Source of the DNA: Enoplolaimus lenunculus
Taxonomy: Eukaryota; Nematoda; Enoplea; Enoplida; Thoracostomopsidae
Reading direction: 5' to 3'
DNA length: 64,000 nt
Assembly: GCA_030248215.1 (NCBI GenBank)
Contig: JASANG010001040.1
Coordinates: 62,001-126,000, forward strand
Shown: piece by piece, positions 49,501 to 61,500 of the stretch
Numbering within the stretch: the first letter of the stretch is position 1
How the letters are laid out: each line of letters starts with the position of its first letter
Program-made: the position numbers and the translations under genes
Notes under the pieces: model-generated
What the model saw: the letters and a program-made list of their open reading frames with translations, nothing else
Told to the model about the DNA's origin: nothing
The model's database searches: none

Positions 49501-52500
49501 TTTTGGTCAAAACAACATACTTTTAATTTTTGAGCTGTTTTAAAAGTTTAAATTTTAATCTAAAGACTAAATTTTTAAGTCAAAACTGTTTTATATTAGA
49601 TTTTAGCAAAGTTTAAAGTTATAAACTTAAAAAACTTGTCGTTAACTTGAGTTTAATAGTTTTCCAGCATTTTTGAAAAATTTTAAAAATTTTGTATAAA
49701 TTTTTAGAACTCGATTAACCTTTCGGTTCACGAATATATAAGCGCAGCGCAAGTTGGGTATGGGTCTCACTGGTATACTGAAGCGAATTGCTGCCTGACG
49801 GCTTAGCGGATTTTTTATTGTGGAGTTTATGATTTTTAGAGTCTTTCGCTTTTGAGGAGTTACTTGTTATTGTTGCACGCGAAGTAGACGTTTAGTATCA
49901 AGATAACTGTACTGCATTATTGCGAAAAGAGTATTCGAAGCCTGTTGCGTGCATAAATTTGGTGCATGTATATTCTGTATTACATACGCCTGTGTAAACA
50001 CGAAACTGCAGTTGTATGTAATATAACGTATAATATATTTTATTAGCAACCTCGCCTCAGCGAGGTCATGTTTAGATGGTTGTTCTCTTTTTTTTGATTT
50101 GCATATGTATCCTAAATTACATATACATGTGTAAATAAGAAGCTGCGGTTGTATGAATATGTTACGTATAAAATATTTTAAGTTGTATATATTATAAAAT
50201 ATTTTAAGTATTTTATATCTACATCTGTTATAATCGGCGGAGGAACCCTTCGTTTCTTAAACAACATTCGTTTTCCAATGCCGTTTCTGGCACTTTGGCT
50301 TTTAGCCCTGTGTAGCCACAGTGGGATGGTGTGACGAAATACGGTCATAGCATGAGTATTTCGTTTTACATTTAGGTTACCAATACATGCTTAATAGCCT
50401 GATAAACATTTCTAATGCGGTGGAAAAGTTTTGTTAACATAGAACTCTTTTAACACTTTCGAAGATTTTTGCGGTTTGATCTTGGTCAAGATGTGCGTAG
50501 GTGACAAACAGCTTTGTACTCCAGCTCTGCGACCATTCTTGAATCAGCTTATTTTTATAGAGCATTACAAAACGTTGATGGAGCGACTCACAGAATCTGT
50601 TCAAATATACTTAACTTATATACAATAGCAAATTTTTAGTGCTAAATGGGTTTTGCAATAAATTTCACTTGTTTGTTTTAGGGCAATTCAGGTGTTACAA
50701 TATTTGTTTACACTACGGTTCAATATACGCATGGAGGTAAACGTTTAGTTTGTATATCTTAATTATTAATTTAGCTTGTTACTTGAAAAAAATTTTGTCT
50801 TAAATTTCTTTCAAGATACATATTCCACGCAATTTAATTACTACAGAAATCACTATTCGTTGAAGTTGATCGATTTGGTAAAGTGCTAAATTAGGTACTA
50901 TGATAACACTGTTTTTGGTAAATTTATTTAAGCACTTTATTTCGGAGTTCAAAAACACCGTTACAAGCGAGAATATAAAGACAGCGCCAACTTCTGAACT
51001 GTCACCGTTCCTTCGAGATACGTTTGATTACGAGCCAAATGCGTTGTATGTTTTTGTACTACATACATATACACGTTCTATGCAGAAACACAGAGAAAAA
51101 GGATAGACGAATATATCACTTTTCAAATAGTTAAAAAGGATAAAAAAGGCATTTTTGCAGGCTTTACGAAATCCCGTTGGTTTAGGAAGCCTAACAAACG
51201 AGCCTTTACTTTTCCAAAATAAAATACTGACCACGCTCTTGGTTCTGTACAATGGTAAAGTTAGGAATGATATTGTTTGAAATTTTATATTAATTAGTAC
51301 AATTTTGGTATTGTAAAAATAATAACAAATGAAGTACTTTAGAAATGTAACCTAAATCGCCAGCGGCGCGGGGCCGTGGTTAAAAAGGGGTTTAGCTCTC
51401 CGCTAACAAGATGGGCAGACCAAACAAATGCTGGGGCGCATCCCGAAATTTTTGATAGGGGATTGCGCGAATGACTGAATTGCTAAGGAAGGTGGACGAT
51501 TTGTAGAGTTAGTAGAAGCCGCGTGTTTACTTGAATGTCTATTTTAACTTTCCGCTAGCTTCATCTGTAATACGAATCAAGGAGGTGATCAAATCCAACA
51601 AAAAATAGTGCAAGTACCATGATGAGGAGAACTGCATATCGGAAGTTGTATATACATAATGTATAATAATAATTTTTATAGGAATTATCAGAAAATTGCA
51701 ATCAAATATATCAGCAACATATTTAACAGCAGTCGATACGTTGACAAAACGTTTACCGATATTTTAATGGTATTAATAATTTAATTGTATTCTCCGCATT
51801 TACTTAAGTTTTGATACCGTGTTATTACCAAGTTCGCTTTTGGTATGCTCATAATTATAAAGTTTGTTTACCTTACAGCTATAATATTAAGCAAAAATTG
51901 AAATGATTGCAGGATTTATGCAGCTATGAAAATTATCCCGAACTGGTGTCTGAAGCAATGCTTCTTATCAACGCGCAATACTCACAGTTTGAAACACTGT
52001 TTAAATTTGCCGAGCAAGCACAGGTATATGCTGAAATTATTTACTTTACTCATTACTGTTTATAATTTTCCTAAGTTAAGTGTATAGGTTTAGGCTTAAT
52101 AGGTTTAGGCTTGGTAGGCTCATAGGGTTAGGCGCATAGGTGTAAACTTAGACTCATTTTAAGTTCATTCCTCTGCACTGCTATTACATCCAGCAAAAAT
52201 TATGTGCTTTATTTAGTTCTTCCCACTCTGGTCACACTGTTTTTCTAATAGAATAATTATTTGCTTTGCCAGGCATCAGGGAGCAATCGTAAATTTGTCT
52301 ACTCTGTGGAAAATTCACATTCGTCTGCGGTAGAAATTTTGCCGAAGGTTTTATCAATTTCAATATTGACATTTTTGTGCCTTTCTAAATGTAGTGTCGT
52401 TTAATAAAATTTTGCACTTTCGAAGAATTTTTGAAGTTTTGAGCTTCCTTAAAAAGAAACTTCTAAGATTAACTTTTGCAACATTTTGCCGGTTACTTTT

Positions 52501-55500
52501 AAAGTCACCAGTTGGACACAACTATAACTACGTAATTCTGTTTCTCAACTACCTTCGCTTCTGTTTCCGGCAAATTTTGTTGACATCCATTATCGCTATT
52601 TTCATCGTCGGTTGCACACTGGCAACTACAAACATATAATCAGGTTATTGCAAACATAAATTACCAACACACTGAAACAATAGACAAGTTTTTCTGAGCA
52701 CAGTCAAAAACACATTGTGGCAAAGGCTGGTCGCGGTTGAAAAAATTTTGCCCGGATATGCGCCGATATACGCGTGAGTAAAAAATAAACATACCCTTGT
52801 AACGCTTGGACCAGGTGAAAAGTTCTTAACCCCCTTACATTTCTGGGCCCATTTTTCCTTCCGTTTTTGCTGCCTTACTGTCCCCGCTGGCCTACTGTCG
52901 CTACTGTCCTGCAGACCCCGCTGTGCTGTTCATAGGACAGTGGGCCGACCCTTACTGTATCAACATGGACCATCAAAATAGCGTAGTGAAAGTAAATTAT
53001 CACTTGGAACAAGTTTTGCCTGCTAAAATAGGCAAAATATTTAACAAATGGCACAACTGCGACAAATATTAATATCCAGGTAATACTAATATCTACAGTA
53101 TAAGGAATAAATTGAATTCTTCACATGTGTTTAATTTTGGTGAAATAAACAACTACAAATGTACTGGTACAAGTGTGAGCTCAGACCTTGTGAAAATTAC
53201 ATTATACTTCAAGATGCAACGATATGAATGTCATATTTGTGCTTCGGAGGGTAAACACATCTAAGAAAATATATGTGGATGCATAATTATTATTGGTTTA
53301 CTTTATGAAACCCTACTTAAGTTTGACTTCGTATTAAAGTATGCCCTAAGCAATAAGTTTTGTCGTTTTGAAAGCGTACTTAAAGCAACAGTTAAGGCAT
53401 ATTAGCCATTGCCTAATTAGAATTGCTTGCTCATGTCTTCTTAATATGAGACAAAACTATAACATTTTTGTTATGATAGTTTCTCACATCTGGCGTTTGT
53501 TTTGCTCAAAAAGATGGCATTTACTCAAGTTGGTGACTTAAGCAATTACTTAGGTTTAACTTAGTAAATACTCAAGTAAGATTTCGGAAACCCAGTCAAT
53601 ATTTACATAAAAAGCTAATTCAAAATTATTATGAAATTAATAACTTGTATAAATTTCTCGTCTAGATGGAGAAAAATCAGCGTGCAAAACATTCATATTG
53701 TTTTCCATAATCGGTAACAAATTTAGCATAATATGATAGTACCATCAACTTCAGAATAACTTGTTAAGTGTCTATTGTACAGTTTTCTGTTGCTTATATC
53801 AGAATTTTTATTAGGATTTAAAACACAAGGCACAGACACTATATGAAATGCAATTTCCGTCGTATATATTGCAGTTGATTGAGTTTGCTTATACATTTTA
53901 GGTTCTTGTAACCGAGCGATCATGCGAAACACTACGAGTAGTTCGCGATCTGCTTACGCAATTACGAATTATGAAAACGCAGAAAATTACACAGACAAAT
54001 ATTAGAAAAATTTGTTCAATATTAGAAAAGTTTAGTCGGTAAGCCATAAGCATTGATAAATATTGTTCTTAGACAATTTATCTGTAAAGCCATTTCCTTA
54101 ATACCGCAAATCACATTTTTGGATTTTATGAATACCCTTCAAGTTGAAATATTTTTCAACTCTCAAACAACAGCAATAAAATGTGACAAGTTTATAAGAT
54201 TTGAATCCTGAAAATCTTTATTAAATTTTTCAATTCCATAACACTACATTTCAACTGAATGTCAGTTCCAATACACTCAGTTAGAAAGATGTTTAATTCC
54301 TAAACATCATGGTTTTATTGAGTTAGTACTGGCATAGTCAGTGCGTTATAAAACTGAAATATATTTCAATTCAATGAACACCACTTTACGCTGGTGTTCA
54401 ATTCCTTAAGAGGCTATTGTTTTAACATGCGTGTTATAGAATTGAACTTTTATTCAATTCTTAAAAACGCTCTGAGTGAATTTAATTGATTAAAAATTTA
54501 GTTAAATTCCAATACACGAAAATTTTACATGTCTAAATTTTGACTTTTTCTGGAATTGAAATTTAGTTTTCCACCAAGACAGTTTTAATTGTGGAGCATG
54601 CATAATCGTTAGTTGATAAAGCTAATATTTTTATTATATACGTATAAAATGATATGTTGGCTCTCGAAATGTCTGAAGCGTCAAGAAAGACATTTGGTTG
54701 GTTTTAAATCGTTTGGTTCTTACAGTTGCAATAATATTTTACCTGAGGTGATGCACAGATGAAATAAAATCTTAAATATGCTTTTTGCTAAACCTGGTTT
54801 CATTACTGTAGAAATATGCCAGACGCTTACACAATGTAATCCTGTTTAACCCTTTTTCACATGAATGATTTCTATTTTATATGCAATCAAATTTCAAGCT
54901 AAGATTTGAACTACCAAAACTGAAGTGGGTGGCAATTAACATTAGAACTCAACTATGGAAACTTGATACTTCTAACCCTCAAACACGAACCAAAACCGGA
55001 ATGTTGTGTTCAAGTTTAGCACTAATAATAACGTCCGGCTTCTCGTTAGCTTTGCTCGCGAGTTTTTATGTATTATCTCATCCCCCTTTTAGAACTTTTT
55101 GGAACTGCTACTTTTTCTCACTCATTATCCTGTTGGCTCTCACGTCTTGTGCAGATTCTGTACGGTGCATACGCGTAGTAAATATATATGCACGGTGCAC
55201 TGCGCAGTTATTTCGCTACTAGTATACATTTTGCTGAGTTGCTTATGTTCAACTCTATGTGAGAAGAGGTTAAGTGCCCAAAACCAAACATATTTCAAAA
55301 AATTACGCTGGATTTAAACTGCTATCAAATTATTTCTATTCCAGTATGTGTGTTCTGGAAAACGATTTGCAAGAAGCTCATCCGATGCATCAGTATCTGT
55401 TGTATAACCAAGGTGCGAAATTTGATTTTACTTTGAGGCCAAAAACTTTCTTATTTTTTCAAAAACAGATACATCTTGCACGAAAGTTTTACGAAAAACT

Positions 55501-58500
55501 TTAAACGCGATTACGTTGGTTAGCGTGCATGGTCTGGTTTAGTGCTCTCAAACTCTCTTGTTCGGACGCAGCTCAAAAAGCCCCGGCGTTGTAGGACAAA
55601 ATTTATTTTAAACACTTGTTTGAAACTAAAGCTATGTTTTGAGAAGTTTGAATAGAAAACGTATGTCTGATTTCCCGCTTGCTTCGTTTCTGAAATTTCC
55701 TCGCTGTTTCTTGTAGAACCTATTTTTAATCTGAGGTATAAGGTCGTCTCTAATATCGAATCTAGTACTAGAATCGAACATGGACATTTAGGAAAACCAA
55801 AATTACCCTTTCGATTCAAAACTAAACAGGGCTGTGACTGAGAAATAACAGTTCTACTAAATTTAATTTTCATATTGCAAACAGGGAACAGTAATGCACT
55901 TTTGTAGTTTCACCCGCCACTACGCAAACGGTGGGGGTAAACGTTTTCGCTTGTAACAGAAAAATGTTTTGTTTTCCTGTTTTAAGAACTAGTTTCTAGA
56001 GCGAAAGTTATTCATCAATGTTGCGTTATTTTTTTTCATTCTGCTTACTATCCTTTCAAATCACATTGGGTTCAGAAAGGAAAATATTGTGGCGGGGTGA
56101 TGCTTTTCCACTGTGGGGGAACTACAAAAGTGCTAACAGTAATACTGTAAATCTTTTTGCCTGAACGTGGCAAATTTCACACATTCAACTGATGAATTGT
56201 TTTGTTTTAGGAATTTTGAACGATATTTCGGATTTGTTAATTACCAGAAGTCGGGTAAGCATTGCCAAACTGATAATCCGTACAATGCTATAGCGTTTTA
56301 CCGGCTAGAGTGCTGATGAGAATTTTGTTTATTACTGAAGCGTTTAACCTTAACGAGCAAGAAAAGCTTCTTGGCTTTTAGAAGGCAGTAAATTTAGTGC
56401 ATATTTTCTCATCGCCCTAAAATAATTAATATGTATCCTCGTATGCCCCACTCATTTATGCAACCCTGGTTTTGGTTATTCCAATTCGTGATAAGAAACA
56501 TAACAGCTTGCCGTGTAACCTGTGACATTCTTTTCACTGCCAATTTATATTCAGTTAAGTCTTTTCGACGCATTGAATAAATATCGTGTCGGGCTGATCT
56601 AAGTTTTCTGCGGAATCTTAATCTTCTAACCATAGTCTTCATGCAATTGCTGTTACGTTTGGTGTTTTAAAATTGCAAATTACAGCAAAAAAAATTAGCA
56701 AATTAAAACAAAAATTAAAAATTTAACCGTAGGCTAGAAATGAATAAGTGAATTAAACTTATGTATGACAGTATAATCATTAAGGCCCTATATTTTCCAT
56801 CGGGGCCTTTTTTAATACACAGAGGTCCCCGTATCGTTTGCATAGGCGGCAGAACAAAATAATTCAATTAGTAATCTAATCGAACGTATTTTGCGTACTC
56901 TTTCACAGACGCGATGTGTTAGTGTGTCTGAAGGTTTTGAAAATGGCTAGCGTTTAGACTAGTTTTCTGCGGGGCGCTGTTTCGGCGCCGTTCGATATAA
57001 CGCAGAAACCATGCAGCATTGCGTGTGCAAAGTGCGTTTGTCGCTGAATGAAACCGTTAACTAATTTACATATTAACAAAATTATTTGACTTGCGGCGCC
57101 ATTTTCATTACTGCACGATATTTATAGTGCCACCGCAATATTCATTGTTCAAGAGTCGGTTGTGTGAATTTTAGGAAATGCCCTCATCAATTCAACGTTT
57201 AGGATTCACTTTCCTGAAGCTTTTATCGAGAAAAAATACTCAAGTCCAAAATCGTATGTTCGACTGGATTGGAACTCTATTTCGTATCGATGGCGTTGAT
57301 GATTATTTGGCAGATCTTTATTTTGAGGTAAGCTTATAGTGAATTTGTTTTGATGTATGCATCTGACATTACATTAATCAAAATTACTTCTGCAATAAAA
57401 TCTTCTTCAAGTGATCTAAAATAAACAAAATGTTACACCTGCTTTTTCCTGAACATCGTCTTGAAATGAATTGAAAACTTGAAAATCGATAACAGTAAAA
57501 CCAACGTAGTGTTTGCGTTTTTAGATATTTGGCGGAAACAAAGACATTTGCATGCATTTGTTACCACAACATATCAACGAAATTGTTAAACGAGTCGCCG
57601 ACACCGGAAGCTCAATGATGATTCGATTATGTTCTGCGATTGTTAACGTTGGTAACATTCCAATGAAACGCAACCAATCATTGGTTATACAAGCATTGTT
57701 ACAAAATCGCGGTAGGTATTTAAGGTACTGCGTTCCAGAGAAGTGGCGAATCCGGGACGACTGTTAGAATTTACTTATACCTTCATCGGCCTGCCGGTCT
57801 GAAAACTAAGTTATGCGAATAGCTTATTTTAAGCTTGGAATGTGTTTTCTAGCCAAATAGATGTAAAATATGACAAGATTTTAAGAACATTAATTGAAAA
57901 TTCGCCTTTAAACGCAATAGCAATTTTAGAATACAAAACATTTGCTAGAATGCGTTTTAATATTGTAAAATTTTGCCGACACAAGAATATATTCTACAAC
58001 GGAAAATTTTAGTTCCGCCGCTGAACCTGAACCAGGTTGTTTTGTACTTGTAATGTAAGGTTTTGTTTGCAGCTTTAGTACTTGTGCCTATAACAAAGTT
58101 TCAAAGAAACTGGAAAAAATGCAATAATAAACTCGTAAATTTTGCTGAAATATTTAAATCGCTGAAACAGATGTGCACTGGAAAGCGCTTGTGCATCACA
58201 TTTATTGAATTCAATATGTACATTTTGCTGCCTTGAAAATTTCAGTTATTTTCTAAACACAAAACTTAACGTTAAAAACGATTAGCATGAATGATATCCA
58301 ATAAAACTGGCGTAATGATAAAACTCGCAGGCAATTTTCAACTGCTATAGGAGCTTGGCGCTCGAGCCCGAGAGGACTCAGTGACCCTATGAATTATATT
58401 TATTTCACGTTCAGTTTGCAGTTAGTTGCTCACAGTTTGTGCGGGATACGGGTGACGTTTGGTACTGATAAAATTTTGACATCAGGAACGATTGATTTTA

Positions 58501-61500
58501 TCAACGAAAAGACTCCTGAGGCTCGTTTCGCGTTATTAACTATTGATGAAGCACGGATGTCAGCAACTCAAACACGTCATCGCAACTACTTTTGCGCAAT
58601 GGTTCAGTTGCTTGCGTTTTGTGCAAAGGTAGAACAAAAGAGATACACAGTGGAATATGAATGAGAATGCCAAAAAATTGCAACCAATTGCTACAAAAGA
58701 TTGCCTCACACTAAATGCGGAATGAGTCAGAAATATTTTAAATTTAAAGAAAATAAAAAAATAATGTTGAAACAAAGCGAGTGATTCATTTTCATGGAAA
58801 CATGTACTTTTATTCTCATACTAAAGTTCAAGATAATTCTTGTTCCTAACGGTTCGAAAATGTAACGAAAGCTTATTAGCTGCAAGCAATGCTTTCATAA
58901 TTTTGCCTATTTACAGTTTTACGTTTCACTAGTTGGAGTTCTGAAACCCTACTTTGGTATAAAAAGTTAACATGCCTGAGCTGTTGTTAAACATTAAATG
59001 GAATCATGAAGAATTTATTCACGTAAGTACAGTTTTAGACACGATAAATCAGTAGGTATTTAATTACTTGTCAGCTGGCATATACTTAAGTATAAAGTTG
59101 TACTTAAACTAGGGATTCAGAAACCCGGCTATTTTGTCAGGAGCGTCGGCGTAAAATCATGTTTGGAGGGCACTGAATAATTTTGGTGCGCCCCTACAAT
59201 TGCAACTCAAGATTGTTTACTTTCGTGTATTTTGTAAGTTTTCAGGGTGAAAACAGGACCGTTGAATCAATATGTCAATCAATGTTCAAACTCGATGATT
59301 TACTCAAAATCATTACATTACCAGGCTTGTGCTGTGGCCTCAAAGGACCGTTTGTTCAATTTTTTCATGCCGTTTTCCTCACCGCGACATCTGATATGTA
59401 CTTTGATCATCGAGATTTGTCCCATCATCCAAAAGTGATAGTTTTCGGAATGTATCATTTACTTAATAATACGTTTCACTTTTTGTGATGCGTTGTTTTT
59501 ATGATTTTTAAGTAATAAAACCTTTGTCTTGTTGTTGATCTTGTACGTTTTGACGATTGCTTTCAACCGGTCCACGTCGGTGTTCAAAAGGTCATTAGCT
59601 AAATGATTTAACAAAATAAAATGCGATCTTTTTAAATTTTGCATTGGTCAGGTAAGTTGTCCTTCTTCTGTTTAGAATAACAGTTCGTTTTCATGGGTAC
59701 ATTTAGGTTATGAAATACATCGATATGGTCCGTTTGGAGTTAGATCGTATGTCCGAATACATAGTATCTAATGTCGACAATGCGAGACAATATTTGCGGC
59801 GACGGCCAGCGCAACTGCATTCAAGCGCTACAAATGTTGAGCACGAATTGCGTGAAACGCTGAATTATTTGTTCGATGCCGCGTTGCCGGTCATAAGTGT
59901 CTTCTTTCGCAGTTATTATAACAAGGTAAATCACAGGTGACCGCGTAACATGGAACTGTTAAACGGTTCAAGGACATTTACAGATGGAGGATGGCGAATT
60001 TGCCTGTTTTCCGCTATGTGCTCACCTGCGGGCGTTTGCTCATAAAAGGTCGGAATTTTTGCATTAAAATTTAAATTTTGAAAAATTGAAGTTTCTGTGC
60101 TCCTAAATGTTTACCCGTTGGGTACGAAAAAATATACGTTTGACAGAATTTGTTAGGATCAGACAAATGGTATTAAATGTTCTGCTATCATACGATTATT
60201 TCGCGTGACCAGTTTGTCGCCTTTTCAGCCAGCGAACAGAGTGTTAAAGCAGTTATTGCAGTATATATGACTTGTAAGCCGTATAATTAACACTGATTAA
60301 ATCAGCTTGACAAACTGTGTCGAAACGTTTATAGACTGTAAATTGATGAACTTTACGGTAAAATCTTTTTAGTTTCCAGGATGCTATGTACCTCGCAAAA
60401 TTGAATTTTTCAAAAATTCAAATTGTGGGCATGAGATGATCCGGGAAGGTTATGAGGAGCACAAATATGCAATACTGTTCTAAATCTGACCAATTTAGGC
60501 AAACGCTGGTTTAGTACTTTCAGTTCTATATAACTTCAAACGTCACATGTCACCAGCGCCAGGTTAATTTTAAAACGGTTGAGCGTAACGTGTGACCTTG
60601 CAACATAAATTTAGTCACGTAATTTTCGATGTTAATTGCCACGCAATCCAATGAATAATCTGACTTGGTCGATATTAATTGTTCTTTGTTTCTACTGCGT
60701 AGGACGACCACTTATCGTTTTTGAAATCTTCCTCGATTCCGGAACATCCTGGATTATCAGCAGCTCAGTCACTGGCCGAGCGAAACATTGTTGAACTATT
60801 TCTCGATCGACTAATTGTATTTTCGAAAGCAGTACGAATTGTGCTTACACAAAACACGCATCTGGAAGTCCTTCAAGTAAAGCTTATTGTGTTTATGGCA
60901 ACAGTAAAAATCTTATTTTCTTAAAAAGGCATCAAAATGTGAAAGTTTACAATGGCCTTTGCAATTATTATCTTGAATGTAATTGATTGTCAAACATTGC
61001 AACAGTAATATAAAATATTGAAAACTGTTGTTAATATAGAGAAGAAAACGATTGGCAATCTTAATTTTGGGTCTAGGCTATATTGGAATCTTATCTTGCG
61101 TTTTCAAGCATTCATAAAGAATGACAACGCTTTTGAACCTCACCACCAGCTTCGAACAAGTTATTTATGGTTCTGACAGATCAAAGTTTGCCGTATTTTA
61201 AATAAAAACTTATGATTTACAGATAGTACCCACAGCATTTATAAGTTATCGTAAATACGTGCTAAAATGTTACATTTGCGGTAAATGTTTGAAAACCTCT
61301 AAGTATAACAATTTGTTCGGGTGTACAGTGTAATTTATGGAATTTCGTTTACCTGAATTTTCTAATATCCTGATTCGTTATAATTCGACATTATAATTTA
61401 CAACTTTGAAAATGGTTACGGTATGTTAAACATTTCTCCAAGACCATTTCAGTATTCAATGGCGAATAGTTGGTTTACAGGAAGATTCTTAATATTTTAG

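Noticed and set aside
52394-52639. 81-codon hydrophobic frame in intron 33
   Set aside because: It could suggest a membrane segment, but it is AT-rich intron sequence with no acceptor in phase, and ITPRs have no membrane helix at this point.
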